NCBI GenBank assembly: GCA_905147135.1
Contig: LR990049.1
Location: 20,167,428-20,231,427 of the forward strand
Direction: 5' to 3'
DNA length: 64,000 nucleotides
Source: Blastobasis lacticolella
Lineage: Eukaryota; Arthropoda; Insecta; Lepidoptera; Blastobasidae
Every line of letters begins with the position of its first letter. Position 1 is the first letter of the stretch. Both the position numbers and the translations under genes were made by a program. The notes below the pieces were generated by a model. It searched no databases. It was not told the DNA's origin and saw only the letters and a program-made list of their open reading frames with translations. Below are positions 12,401 to 27,400 of the stretch, one piece after another.

Positions 12401-15400
12401 AACCAAATTATGTAGACGAAGTCCACAATCCAAAGTCACAAGTCAAAGTCCGAATTTTAATAAGTGAAATAGCGGTATTATGCAGCAACCCACGTGAACA
12501 GTTTCCTGTACGGATACCGTTTAAATAGCCAGATATATTTTTATGAAAATCACTTCGTTGGTTTCCAAGAGATTGTTCAAGTCCAGGTAAACAATCAACA
12601 TAGAGATTAATCGAAGACGTGTTTCATCGGTGAAAAGGATTTTGCTATATCGTTCCAAGTTTGTTTATTTTATCGGGGATTTTGTGTGGGAGTTTACTAA
12701 AGGACCACGTAGGCGGGTAGGGACGTCACCTTGTATTGTTTAGGTATGTTTACCTACGTAATAGGTAAGAGTATTTTTGTGATTTAGAAATTCGTCGGTA
12801 GAGTGCCTTGTTGATTGGGTACAACGTCATGAAAAAAATGCTATGTTATACTCACACAGTGACATTTCCAACTCGTAATTTGTTCTAGCTAAATATATAT
12901 ATTAAAAATGTCCTTAAAACAATCTTTGACAATCTGGCGAAGATAGTTAAGAATAAGTTTTTCTCTGTAATATATATTAAAGTTACTTTTTTAAATAGAT
13001 TTGTGGCTAGAGAAGATATCGAATTTGAATGTCGAAAGCGCGATAATAGTTCCCTAGGTATTTTGGGTTCCAGCTAAACATTAATTCTTATCAATAAAAC
13101 ATTAGAGTCTATACATTATACATTACCTCTCCGTGCAGCAAAAGTATTAATAACTTAATATAATTAAAATTATATTTTAAACTAATTAGTTACCCTGGAA
13201 TGTAAATTATTATTAAATAGGATTTCATAGCTTTGACTTAAACAGTTAATGTGCTCATTCTAATTAATTATTTATTTGTGCCATATAATACTGTTGAAGC
13301 AAACAAAATGCTCGTAACTTCCAGATATACACTTAACAATTTCCTATTCAACCAAATCCAGTTAAGTTTATTTAAAACTTTAATCTATGAAGAGATACAT
13401 AAACAGTTACCCGTTCCTCTAGCCATCTGTAATCCAATGCTGGGCAAAACAAAAACAATAAAAATATATATCACACAACAGACACTTAAGGGAACAGTGC
13501 TTCAGGTGATGCGAGTAACGAAGATACCATTCGATCGTGAAGCTCCCAACGATTGTTCCGTACAAATAATTTTTCGGATAAAACATTGTTCGCTACCCCG
13601 GGGTGGATTTATCCGATCCAATCCTGTTATAATAAGGTGAACAGCGATCCTACGTCTACGTCAATTATGTCTGTATTCAATTGAAAGAGGGAGAATAACC
13701 TAATAGGAAAACCGTTTCCAGTACGACTACGGGAGTTGAGTATCGCTGCGTTCCGGATGCCACCAATTTCGCTACCCCATTGTGTGGAGGGGACGCCGTG
13801 TGGCCTCCTCGAGAACCCTTGGCATTGTGCCCTCCGAACCAATCGCGAGTTAACTCGATACTTTGCTTATTTTTCATTATTTAAATAGAATTATCGGTTT
13901 TAGTATTACGGAAAAAAATTTAAGGAAAAATTGGAATTGAGTTATGGATCAAAACGTTTAAAATTCGATTCGAGTTGTACCTAATACAATAACGAAAATG
14001 GCAACAATGGTTTTGCTAGAAAGCGTTCAAGGATACATAAATACAAAACAGAAAACAAACTCAGGTGCAACAGTGACGTGATTGGTGCTCTGTGTTCGCT
14101 AATGTCATAGTGGCTTTCACTCATTAAAGACTCGGTGTCGGCCAACCAATAGGAAGCGGCCGACGGTGCTGTGCAAGCGTGAGGGTGCTGAGTGCGAGAG
14201 AGATAGGACCTGTTACCTTTCACCACCAGCTCGGCGGTATAGTTTACTTTGGCCGCAGAGTTGGAGGCCACACAAGTGTACTGCCCGCTGTGTCTGGCGG
14301 ACACCTCTTTAAAAACGAGATTGCTGAAAAAGTCAGCACCCCGCTCTTCCACCTACGTAAACGAGGACAAGTCAGAACATATCGGTACGCTGGTCCTTCG
14401 AGCAAACAGATATTAGAACTTGTCTGTGCGCGCGCCGCTATGTGTGCTCTTGATAACTGCTATATATGGTGGCCGCCATGATGCGGCTTGATCAATGGCG
14501 TAATCAAATAAACTTGGTCAAGCCAAACGTACACACACTGTCTTGTCACACACTGTCAGTCTGACTTAATCAAGCCTATATGATCAAGCTTCATCATAGT
14601 GATTAGCATCATTTACGTAGCACCATATTACATAGCGCTACCCTCACAGACAAGTTAAACCATCTGAAGCGTGACGTCACTAAAGTAACCTACCTGCAAA
14701 GCGGAGGGGATCGGGCCGTTGTCCTTCAGCCAGGTGAAGTGGACGGGCATATCGCCGGAGGTGACGCTGCAGCTGACCTGCGCGCGCTTCCCTTCCTGCA
14801 AGTTGGACGAGAAGGAGAACGGCTCGATTTCTGGTGGATCTGGAACAAGTTATTGGTCAGATTAGGGGTTTTTTCGCGACGCTCCATAATTATTTCGTTG
14901 TTAAGTGAAAATTTGGCTTTGTCTTCTTGTGATTGCTTGGCCGGCACACTTTTGCATCATGATAGAGAATGATCGTGTCAGATCCGTGGTCTATGGCCGA
15001 GCTACGGCCCAGATTCGGCTTGAACAGATTCGCTTTAAGATGGAAATACAATTAAGTACGAAATTCAAACCCAAAATTATCACTCTAGCATGTCGGAGGG
15101 CTTCTACAGTTGACACAGTCCGCATTCTCCATTCTTCGACAGACCTACTGGTACTTCGGTTCGGAAATTTTATGCATTACGTCGGTAACATTGCCACGAT
15201 AAAGCAAATACCGCGCTGGATATAAAGCTACGATGCCGGAGAGCACTCAAAAAAATTTAAAATTTTTACTCGCAAAAAACGGCTATTCACATTCTAATTA
15301 ACGAGAGCGGGGGTCTTTCTCGGCGCATAAATTTTTGATTACCTTTTTCAGCTCTCTTGTATTTAACCCCGAAAAAGATTATTTAAAATTTAATTGTGTT

Positions 15401-18400
15401 GAAGCGTACTTCATAACTATGTAAAACGGAACCTTTTGTGCGCGTCGTGCTTTAATTAAGCGGCTAATAATGCAAATATAAGGTCCTAAGTTGAACTTTC
15501 TGGCCACATTGAAAGCAATCCACTGAAGAAGAAAGTCTTTGGGTACGTAGAGGCCACCACTTTTATACCAATACAGCCACTGCTTCTAGAAAAATATGAT
15601 GAATATTTTATGAGTAACAGTAAATGCAGTCAATCAGGTAGTCGCAGGTAAAAAAGTCACTGTCTTTACATGTTTGAGTATACATCCGTATTATTTTAAC
15701 ATCTATATCCGCCTCCGCATAAATTATTGCGGATCTTTTGAGGATGCAGATGTGAAATAAATATAACTGTCCACCCAACGGAGGGGTGTCAATCTAAGAA
15801 AATTTAAAATATTGTCAAGATTCGCAGGCAGATATTTTTGTCACCTCCACCAGCAAGCGTTTCGAGCGAACAAGTATTTAGCGGCGCAGATTGAATTTAT
15901 GAACCTTTAAGAAACAGGCTTGATCCTGAAAAGGCAGTAACCCGGCACCAACATTACTTTTGATTAAATTCAACGTTCAAATTTTTTATTTACGTATTAA
16001 TTTGATCTAGATAAATTACCAGCATTTTCATTTGTTTATCAACGTCAAGTATTCAGTTAAGTATCTCTTAAAAATGATTGACGCCAGCATCTGCGGATAT
16101 GAATATTTAGATATCCATATCCGCATCCGCATCCGCGGATGTCTAAAATAACAGAGCACGCGGCATCGCGGACACATACAAGCCGCGCGATGTACCTTGT
16201 TCGGAGCTATCCTACCCGTAGGTTTACTTTTTTATTACGTCATGGTATAATTACGCCAGCAATTCAACACCTATAACGCTGGCAATAGAGAAGTGAGAAA
16301 TAATTGACAAATGAAAAAACTAATCAAGCTGTTATGTAGTTAAGTGTTTTTTTTTTATGTCATACGGTAGGCAAACAGGCAAGCGGGCCACCTGATGGAA
16401 AGTGGTCACCACTGCCTATTGACATTTGCAACACCAAGAGTATCGCCAATGCGTTGCCCACCTCTATAACACGTTGCTCTGGCAGCAAAAAGACAAATGC
16501 CACACCACTGCCAAAGCCACGGTTCCCCAAATCCCCACCCCATGGAGCACTGGAAACCTTACTCACCGACAGAAACACAAGTTGCGGGAGTTGGCCCGCT
16601 TGCCTGTTTGCTTACCGTATGACATGAAAAAAAGGAAGACAAAGCTCGCAATGGGTTACCATCGCTGCTACTAGAGTTTAACCAGAACCTTAAAGCGTCT
16701 CAAACAGAAATATAGCAGGCACTTTTAAGTATACGGTCTAACAGTAGCGTCTCGCCTACCCACCTCTCCGCCTAGTGATACCGGATATCTTCTTACTAAT
16801 CTATAGTTATATAGATTAGGAATGTTATGGATGTGGTTTTACAAGAGCCAGGGTCGGAAGTTCTACCTTTGATTTATCTGAGTCGGAACCAAAATTGTAC
16901 GCGGAGGGTAACGGATGAAGTGATAATGTGGTGTAACATTATAATAGACTAATAGTCGGTAATATAGCTACGTATTTACGTATATATATACAGAGACGAT
17001 GCTCTGCGAAGCCGAATTAGCTGGTGTGAATTATTTACCAACGATACCTGTGCTTGCTAGTATTCTGTCCAACTGGAGCGTCCCATTTCTCCCGTAATCC
17101 CATTTCACAGGTATTATCGATAGATCAGTTTGTTCGGTAAACTGCACCGTTCAAATAGTACGTTTAAATAATATTTCAATGAGGAAATAATTTGTTGTTT
17201 AATAATCTTACAAAATATGTGAAAATAAACAGAATCCGAGGTTAAAACATGTGAATGGTTGCTGTACACAGAAGGACGCTGCTGCCCATCCTCTAGATTA
17301 GTCCCTTAGTCGCTCATCACGACATCCACGGGAAGAGATGGGGTGGTGCTATCCTTCAAGATGCGGCACCACACACAACACTGTAAAATGTCTGTAAAAC
17401 CCAGTATACTCGTATCGCCCTTGTACTTGTCATAATCTTGCAGAATCTGTGTTAATATACTGTTAATGTACAATAAAGTGTTAAATAAATAAATAAATAT
17501 ACTAACTGCTAACAACGAGCTGTATCTCCTTGGTGTCCCGCTCGCCGTGCGGGCCGGTGACGGCGCAGGCGTACGCGCCGCCGTGCGCCGCCAGCACGCG
17601 CGGCACGCGCAGCGCGCCGTCCGCGCCCACCTCCCACTCCGCGGGCCGCCCGTCGCGCTCCCATTTCACTGAGCTGGGGGGGACATAGTGTTGATACTCT
17701 GTTAACAAGTGAGTTATAGGCGGCTACATTCGACACTACGGCGGGGCAGGTCTAGTAGGCAAGGATACAGGTGATAGTCATTCTTTTGGAATAAAATAAA
17801 GTTGCTTTTCGGACACGGGGGCGTGGTCGGACGTCGGGCCAATGTCGGCGCGCCCGCTTTTCCGAAAAGCAGCTTTTTCTATTGCCTAGGGATGCAAATA
17901 GACTATCGGTCCACCTAAAGGAAAGCGGCCCACAAACACATCTGCAATGTAAGGGGAGCGAATGTGATGCCGGCTTTTAAGTTACTTGTAGACATGCCTT
18001 TTGTTCTGAGAAAGGGTTAGTATCAACTGTCTAGCTTACGTTCGGTACAAACGAAAACTTTATTTAAAAGGTGTTCGTGAACACAGGCAGCTGTCTGGCG
18101 ATAGAGTTGAATCGGAAAAGTGGATGAACAAAAGCTACAGTTCGGGATACCATGCGGGTTTTCTGGCACTCGTAGCACCCGCGTAGCACCTACTACGTTT
18201 CTTTTACTACGTTCTTGTATTACGTCTTTAGGCTTATAAATCAAGACAAAAGTTAGAGATTGAATAGCCATTACTACTATTTATTTAAGTATGCTATACT
18301 CGCCCGCACCGTCACTAACCAAAGGGGAGATGATTAACAAATATGGAGACCACACGGCCACCTATAGATATGCTAGTACTATACCTTAGTATTCGTTCTA

Positions 18401-21400
18401 TGAGGTATGCAGAGTTATACAGTAAACATAAGTGTAAATAAGTAAATATAAGTGTAAACATTTACCTGATAGGGTATCCGTAGTAAGGGCAGTGGAGTAT
18501 GAGTTCTCTCCCAGCCACAGCTCTGATGGGACCTACGCTCCTTATGTATGGGGGCCCTGCAAATATGTTCAAATTGTATCGACTGTTTGATTAATTATTG
18601 ACACAACATATGAATTTTATGTGGGTTATTTTTCCATAATTCAATTGATAGTAAGTTTGCTTGTCGCTGAATATATAGATGCATACCATACTGTCACGCC
18701 TTTTCCCGTAGCTGAGGTAGGCATGACCACATTGTTCCACTTGTTTAAGGTCCTTTATGTCGTGGGATATTCAAGCTGTACTTTAGCTGGATAGCATTCA
18801 TATACATGAATTGCTTATTAAAACGGAACAGTCTATTTCTAGGATAATAAGAGTTAAGCACTAACTAATAGGCCGCCAACGCTCGGTATAGACCCAGCAC
18901 TCACCATAAATATTGAGCCTGGACGTATGCGCGACCTCTCCGAGCGTGTTGGCCGCCTTGCAGGTGTACAGCCCGCCGTCCTCCGACCGGATCGCGGAGA
19001 TGTTCAGGTAGCTCACCACCTCGCTGTTGCGCGTCGTGAACTGCTCGATGCTGTATCTGGGTGGTACAGGGGCATTTTTTATTCTACAAATGGCCAAGTT
19101 CAGCTGGGGTTTTAAAAGTGGGAGACGCATTAGTAATAACTCTGATGTTGTCAATAAGAATAAGAAGTATTTATTTACATGTGGTAAACGCAACGCAACG
19201 CGTGGTTAATGCCCCTGGTATTGCAAACGTCCATAGGCTGCGGTGACTGCTTACCATCAGGCAGATCGTAAGTTTATTTGCCACCTGTGTGGTATAAAAA
19301 ACAAATTTATTTATACAAACAGAAACACCACAACACAAAAATATACATACCTAACGCAATTTGGAAAACACGATTATCACTGCCTATTTTATAACATAGG
19401 CAGTGATGACGACTTTCCAGTAGGTGGCCCGCTTGAGCATTACAAATAAATTTTGATATTACAAAAACATTTTGCTTATTTTCTAGAGGCTAGTGTGTAT
19501 TTAGGGGCTCCTTTTTTTAGGAGTTTCTTAGTAAAGGACCCTTTTAGGGTTTGTTGGTGGAAACGGGCATAATTGTCCAAACGATTTTCTTAGAAAATCG
19601 AAACAATTTTCTCTGAAAGTATAAATGTCATGTTGCTTTGCCAATAAAAATTCGTTTTTGTTTATTTTTCTACGTCAATTGGCGTATATGTTTATAAGTA
19701 GCCGGTGAAACGGAAAAGGGGAGGGGAAGGTAGCTTAGAACCTTACCACGTTTTATCAAGGAAAGAAAGGTCAGGAATCACTTAATAAAGTAATAAACTC
19801 AAACTCAAAAATTATTTCTTCATACAAGATTAATTAATCAAAACAAAGAGATCGTTTAACGAGCTCATCCAGGTTCCTACCAGGCGAAGTAAGTAGGCCG
19901 GCCAGCGTGATAGAAATTGACTGTAATTTATTAAATTCTTGAATTCAATTCATTTATATCAGACGATGAAGGCCACATATGTCGTACATAATATCGTATA
20001 CTATTACTGCAATGTCAAACAATTAAGATAAACTTACTATTAAGAATTTCTGATTATAGTTAAAAATAAAATGACAAGATAAACAAAGCCATGTCAAGTA
20101 ATTCCAATTAATTTCATTTAGTAACATTGTTCAAAATAAAATGTCAAGATATTAATACTTACTGCAATGTAACAAAATAACCTACATTATAAATGAAATT
20201 ATAGATTAAGGTTCATGAACGAGCACCACGGCCACAGCACGCACGGACACTCACTTCCAGCGCCTCACCTACATGCACTGGCCGGCCCACCAGCAACGCC
20301 CCCTGAGCTTGAAGTTACAAACCTTACATTCTCTTGGCAGTTTCGCTGGTTAGCTACATTAAAGTCACCTAACACAACCCAAATTAAAGTGACTTTTGTG
20401 GCAACGGTTTCATTTTTACTTCTATAAGTAAGGAGTCTCGCTACGAAAAGTCAAAACTTTGGGTCGAAAAAATAACTTTTCTCTTCGACCGTACCGAACA
20501 AACCAGGTTGCGCATAGGCAGACCAACGTTATGTGGGTCTACTAAACCACTACTATGCTACAAAGCGGCATATATCTTGTACTCGATGACATAAGAGAAC
20601 CTCTGGTGCCCTCAGTCTACAGTGTACTCACCGGTGCCCCCTAGCCATAGCGCTGAGCGGCTGGCCGTCGAGCGCCCAGGCGAAGTGCGGCGGCGGCGCG
20701 CCCACCGCCGAGCACTTGAGCGTCACCACCTGCCCGGGGCGGAGCACCTGCTCTATGAACGTGTACATCAGCTCCGGCGCCGTGTCTGCGAGGGAGGGGG
20801 GAAATTATTAATTATAGGAGTCGTTGGAGGCTTAATGGTTGGGGTATGATTCGTAAGCGAGAGGTATCGAGTTTGATCCCGAGGGTCGCTATGTACCGAT
20901 GACTTTTTCTGAGTTATGTAAGTAGAATACTAACCGATGCTCTTAGGGCAAGGGAAAACATCGCAATTAAACCTTGTTTGCAAATTGCAAAATTTATATA
21001 TATATTTTTTTTTATTTGATTGTCGTAATAGCAAATATTAAAACGATATTAAGGCAAAACATTAACGCGAAAGACGCTCAATTATCATAGTGGCCGTTGC
21101 AAAACCACAAGACACAAAACACCCACAAAAACTCACCTCCAAGTCGGACTTCAGCGCTAGCTTGGGCCGAGTCCCTTTCATTCCTGGCGAGGCACTGGTA
21201 CACCCCCGCATCTGCCCGCCGCAGCGCCGACACGGTCAGCTGATCGCCGTTCGCGGACATGCGCACGCGCCCGCCGGCGACCCCGGCGCCCAGCGGCGCG
21301 CCGTCGTGCAGCCATTCGACGCGGGGCGCGGGGGAGCCCGACCACGAGCAGTTCAGGACGGCTGTGTCGCCGCTGTTGATTACCTATAGGTGTGAGATAG

Positions 21401-24400
21401 AAATATGTATAAATATATTTAGAATATTAAATTTAGTTGGTTTGGAAAGTTTTATTCGCCTTATATTTTCCTCTAATTGTTTAGGGATTTGTATTATTTG
21501 ATGCACATTTTTAGATAGATAGATAAACACTTTATTGCTCACAAAAAAAATAACAGCATCAATCAGTTACAGTAACAAGGAACACATATGAGCAAAGGCG
21601 GCCTTATCGCTACAAGCGATCTCTTCCAGGCAACCTTTACAGAAATTGAGACATTTTTAGTTTTAAGGAGATGAAAAGGTTGGCAGACAGGAGGGAGGAG
21701 TGGTGAATGCTCCAATGAAAAGAGTTATACTCTTAATTATATGATGATGATGATTAAATATAATATATGATGGTATTGAAAGTTATAATATATTATATTT
21801 AATATATAAGATGATGGATGATTAAAATAATATATGATGAAATTTAAAGTCACACCTTGTTCCTATCGAAACTAACCTACCTTCTTCCTTTAGCTACGGT
21901 CCTGGCAAAATTCACTTGCTTCCGATAACAATATGAAACTATTCACCACGCGTTGATGCCTGTAACTGGATGGGTGACCGTTTCGTATTTTTTGGCCAAT
22001 CGAATTTCAGTAACGCAACGAGCTCGCCATTTCTCGGGTGTGCTTTTTGGCAATGTACGAGTACTAGTTATCTGTGGTTTCCAAATAGCGTTGGCGAAGC
22101 GAGTTCGACGAACATCTTACGCTGGCGATCCTGTGACTGATTGAATAGTCTCGGGACCCGATTGGGATTAAATACCCAAGGTGTGTACGATCTTGATCAA
22201 ACGCACGGTCAACGCACATAATAATTTCAAAATGTGGATAAACAACACTGCATCATTAACACACTACCTACACTAAAACGTATTTAACTAACCAAAACGA
22301 CAGCGCAATATTTTTTTATGCCGCACGGTACACAACTAGGCAAGCGAGCCACCTGATGCAAAGTGGTCACCAAATTTAGCTTGCACTTAAACGATTACGC
22401 TACAAATTGCACTTGAATTTATAGTAATAAACTTTTTAAGAGTAAAAGCTCCCTCTTAAATTAATTAGTGCTTCATCAGGGATGAACGAGGCTTTGGTGG
22501 AATAACACGGAGCGGGGGGTGCGGCGTACCGCACATGTTTATTTGCTACGCCTGTATTTGCTGTAATAAGCTGTTTTGATAGTTACAATCAACGATAATA
22601 ATTCATATTCTTCTTATCGTGATAATGATTTCCTGATTATTTATTGATATGAGTGGTTCAGAGATCCCAGGTTCGATTCTCGGCTGAGCAGAAATTGAAA
22701 AAATTAAAATATATTAATACTTAATCAGTTATCTAACAACCATTACACAAGCTTTGCTTACTTTGGGGCTAGATGGTTTACTGTGCAGAATTTTTGCAAG
22801 CATATTTATTATTTATTGACATATTTATTATTTATTTAAAAACTAGTTATTCAAAAACTATCCTTAAGGGTCTCGGACATCGATAAGTACAAAGTCACGG
22901 TGGTAAGTAATGCGCATCGGACAGTGCTGCTTCGTAGAGCATTGAATCTAACCTATCATTGTGCATATGATTATTTAAACAATAATAAAATAAAAACAAA
23001 ATAAAAACTAAAAATAAAACTCCCGATTCCTAAATAATTGCAATTGCATGGTTTGAATGCACAAAACCCCATCGAAATCGATTTAGTAGTTACTGAAAAC
23101 TTCACAATTGCCGACTTATCAGACATACATACAAACGCACAAACAACCTCTAACCCCAAAACCCCACACGCCCACGTTATTCCGTCCGTCGTGGGTAATA
23201 AATGAAACGAATGATCTACTACGGCGACCCGGCTAATCTAGACGCTCGCAGTAACGACGCAGACATCAAACGAAATAACTGAATATGCAAAGCCGTAGTC
23301 GGTCAAAAGGGGAATCTCGTTACCAAAAACGCTGCCGGAGGTCAGAGACAATCTTATTTGCAATTCCTTATTTCTAAAAGGGCCCGGTAACAAGCCGGAT
23401 CACCGGACAAATGTTTGCGCCGTCCCTCCCAATCTAAAACAATCTGAACGCTTTCCGACGTTATGAGGCCTGTGAGGTGTTATGCTGTTCTGTTGAAGTC
23501 GGGTTACACTTGGGATGCATCTAATTTGTTGAAAAGTACTTTGACTGCATCAAAGAGGTGCCATAATATGAATCTCGGTCTCATAATGCAAAGTCCTTAG
23601 ATTCGACGTTTCAACCGTGTGGCCAGAACAGTATTTAAGTATTAAACTGGTTAGAGTGGTGAGCAAAATGACGAACAGCTTTTATCGCCAACTGAAGAAC
23701 CTTTTATTGAATAATGTATTTTACTCTGTTAAAGAATTTTTAAGTCATAATTTCAACGAAAACTGTTCATAATAAAAAAAAATGCATTATCTTATTGACA
23801 TTTAGTATTAAAATTGTAGTAGTAATATGTTTTGACATTTATTTATTTTTGAAGTTTGACGTTGTTATTATGGATGGTTTTACTGTGACATTTTAATCTG
23901 TAAACTGACACAATTTGTACATTATTCAATGTATTCACTTTTGACATTTATTGACATATTTAAATTTATTTTATTGACATGTTTAATCTCGTATTGACAT
24001 GTATGTTTTCATGGACATGTTTTACATTATGTAATCATTTTATTGATTACGTATATTCCTTTTGATAATTTGTATAATTCCATTACATTTGACGATCTCT
24101 TTTCACAAAAATGTATGTAAATATATATTAAATGTATTATCTTGTGTAATAGTAATAAATAAATCAAATCAAATCATTCATCATCGGGCATAGTAGGAAA
24201 GTTTTCCGTAATGCCTATAGTAAAATATCGCGCTCGAGGGCTTGAGGTCCGCCTTGACCACGAACCATAATTCGTTGGATCAGGTAATTACAGTGGAGCG
24301 ACTGTCTCCATGACCCTGGTACCAGAGGAACCTGACCAGATTGGATCATGGTTACACATTCAGTCGCCTCAATGAGCAGGTCTCATCACGTTGTTTTTCC

Positions 24401-27400
24401 TCGCTGTTTTAACAAACCTTAGTAGCGATCTACATTGGCTGATAATCCCGCCACCCCGCGACGCAAGGCGCAAGGGGCTTATCATCCAAACAACCGGCAA
24501 AGAGAGAGAAAATTCAAGCAAACAAAGGCAAACGCAGCGGAGGTCTACAATTTTTATTCGAGCGACGTGATTTCCCGTTGGCGAGTGTAAATATTTAATT
24601 TGGTAAGTAAATCTCGCAAGGCCTTTTAGTGGTAGGGCTGCCCGGGTACGGTCCGGGTCCGGTTACGGTGTAAACTCGTGTTGCAGGAAACTTTTGTGTG
24701 AATGAAGGTGGGTAATTTATATTGGGGTAAAATTAATATCACACGAAACTGGAGTTAGAAGATAATTATTACGATCCCGGGTCGGTTGGTGAAATTTTTC
24801 AATGGCGATTAAAGGCATCTCATGATTGGTATCGCTCGAATATTTTCTTCTACTGAAACTCAGTTACCAGTGCGACCGAAAGGACAATTTGCGATGCAGG
24901 TAAATTTTTATTAGTAGTAATTCTTCTCCTCTACTACTGCAAAAAATATTATCTGTGATAAATGAGCAGACAGCCCACCTGGTGGCAAGCGGCAACTGTC
25001 GGCCATAACATCTACGATTCATGCATTTACCTAAATGCATTCATGCATTTAGGTTGCAGGCACCAAAAATGCAGAACCGTAGGTGCGTTGTCACTGTGAG
25101 TCAACTGGGAAAAATATTTCCCAGTGAATCCCACCAGCCACTGTACAACCCAGAACACCGCACCGCGTTCAACACGCAATCCTCTCTTGTAAACATTTAC
25201 CCTAAAGACGTCGGGAGGCAGCCCTGGGTATGGCAACGTGCAATATTTACAGAGGTCCGGAATGGCGGAGCCGTCAAACAAGGGAAACTTGTTTTTATCG
25301 AGTTACGGAACTCCGGTCTTGGGCCTTGGAAGGTTAACTGCAGGGTCAGCCTGCTTCCCGCCCTCCAAGATGGAAATTACTACGGCAATTAGCGTGTTAG
25401 TTTAGGTTTGATGGAATCTGGAGCAATTTATAGTTATGGCTGCGGTATGGCTTCGTGGTTATCTTTACGCTTCAACGTTCAATTTCTGCTAATAATAGCG
25501 CTAACTAACTTGAGTAACTGTGGGTTTGCCAGGTTGTAATAGAGGTACAGCATTTGCGCATTGCAAAAGACAATTTAATACTACTCCCGCTGTTCTGTTA
25601 CTGTTCCAAGTATATCTATTTTAATACATTATAGCTATTGATAAGCATATTTTGTTTGCCACCTCACTTGGTGGTAAGTCACGATGAGGTCGAAGGGCTA
25701 GTATTCTTACCTAGATAGTTGTTTAATGTTATACGGCAGACAAACAGGCAAGCGGTTACGCATTGGTAGCGCCCCTGGTGTTGCTGTTGTCTATCCACTT
25801 TCCAACAGTTGGTCCGTTGGCGTATAACAAAAAAATAAATAAAGCGGGCCACTTGATGGAATGTGGACACCGCCGCTTATGGACATCTGCAACACCAGGG
25901 ACGCTACCAATGCGTTACTCGCTCCTAAAGAGACCTCAAATATACCTCTTGAACGATCCCATGTCATAGTCCACAGGAAACACTGTAACAGGGAGCTCAT
26001 CCCAGATCCGAATCGTATGAGCGAGTAACGTTCTTACGAATCTTCGCGTAGAAACCAACAGTGGTCTACGTAGCGGGAATGTGTACCCAGCCTGCACCGG
26101 CACCTGATCAAGAAGTTCTTCAGAAAATGGCAGTGTTCACTCATTTGCTGTTCAAATAAAAACAATAATTATAGAGCAACGAGCCAATGTTTTACCTCTG
26201 TTTACACCAAGCGAACGCTCCTAATGTAAACACACCGCAATAATTTATAAAAATATGAAAGAGGCTTTCGTCTCGGTATCTGAATCGTATCTCGTGGCGC
26301 ACTGTAGAATGCGAACATGGGTATGTTAGTATGTGCATACATATAAGAACCTGCATTAGCTAATTGTTTTGAGGAGAAATTGTATGCAATGTTGCCACAA
26401 ATGACAAAGTTATTATTATTACGTGAATTGCAAATCATACACCAACCATATCCGCATTACCGTCAAATAGGGGCGACGTTAACAATTCCTCTCGCAAATG
26501 GAATTATTTCGGCGTATTCCCAAAAGCCCGATAACCTCAAAACGCATTAAAGTCGCTGCGGGTGATGTCACGGGCGCAGGGCGGGGTAGGGTTGCCTTAC
26601 ATCCGGATTTAGCCGAACATATCCGGTATTTGAGCACTCCAGCTTTCTAATTTGTTCTGATTTTTAGAGCCATTATTGTCGAATTGAAACTAAAATATCA
26701 TAATTTTTAATTAGATTATTATTTGTGATAGTAACCGCGTAATCTGCTTTTTTTAAATGCGCTTTCCTATTAGAAGAGTTTTCCGCTACCCGCTGTGATG
26801 GGATTGACCCCTAGGATGAATTTTTTTTTTGTGTTATACGGCAGACAAACAGGCAAGCGGGCCACCAGATGGAAAGTGGTCACCGCCGCCTATGGACAAC
26901 ACCAGGGGAGTCACTAATGCGTTGCCCGCCTCTGAAGAGACCTCTTATATACCTCTTGAACGCTCCCATGTCATAGTCCAAAGGAAACACTGTGGCTGGG
27001 AGCTCATTCCACATTCGAATCGTACGAGCGAGAAACGTTCTTTCGAACCTTCGCGTCGTGACCAACAGAGGGTCTACGTAGTGAGGATGAGTACCAAGCC
27101 CACGGCGGATGGCCATAGCTAAGTAGGTACTCATATTGGTCGGTTGTTTGACTGCATGTATCGCAAGGCGCAAAGTAAAGAAGTGAGAAGCAGCGGGAAA
27201 GAGTGCAGGAGCAGTCTCTGTTAATTGCGCAGTAAGTTACCATTTTATCTTTTCATCAAAATGTCTCGAGATATTTTTGACAGGTTTTAATAATAGAATA
27301 GGGATAGGTTATTTACACTTCAACACAAACATTACAAGTAAGTGTCATAAAAACACAAAGTACAATAAAAAACAGGATACCCGTGATAGCCGTGATTTGT

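Noticed and set aside
13251..13640. 129-codon plus frame
   Set aside because: AT-rich, no motif, and inside the Ig7-Ig8 intron on the opposite strand. Kept only as unrecognised intron.
25021..25392. 123-codon plus frame as a host gene
   Set aside because: No domain, signal or neighbouring splice pattern. The opposite strand is also open, and the surroundings are retroposon debris.
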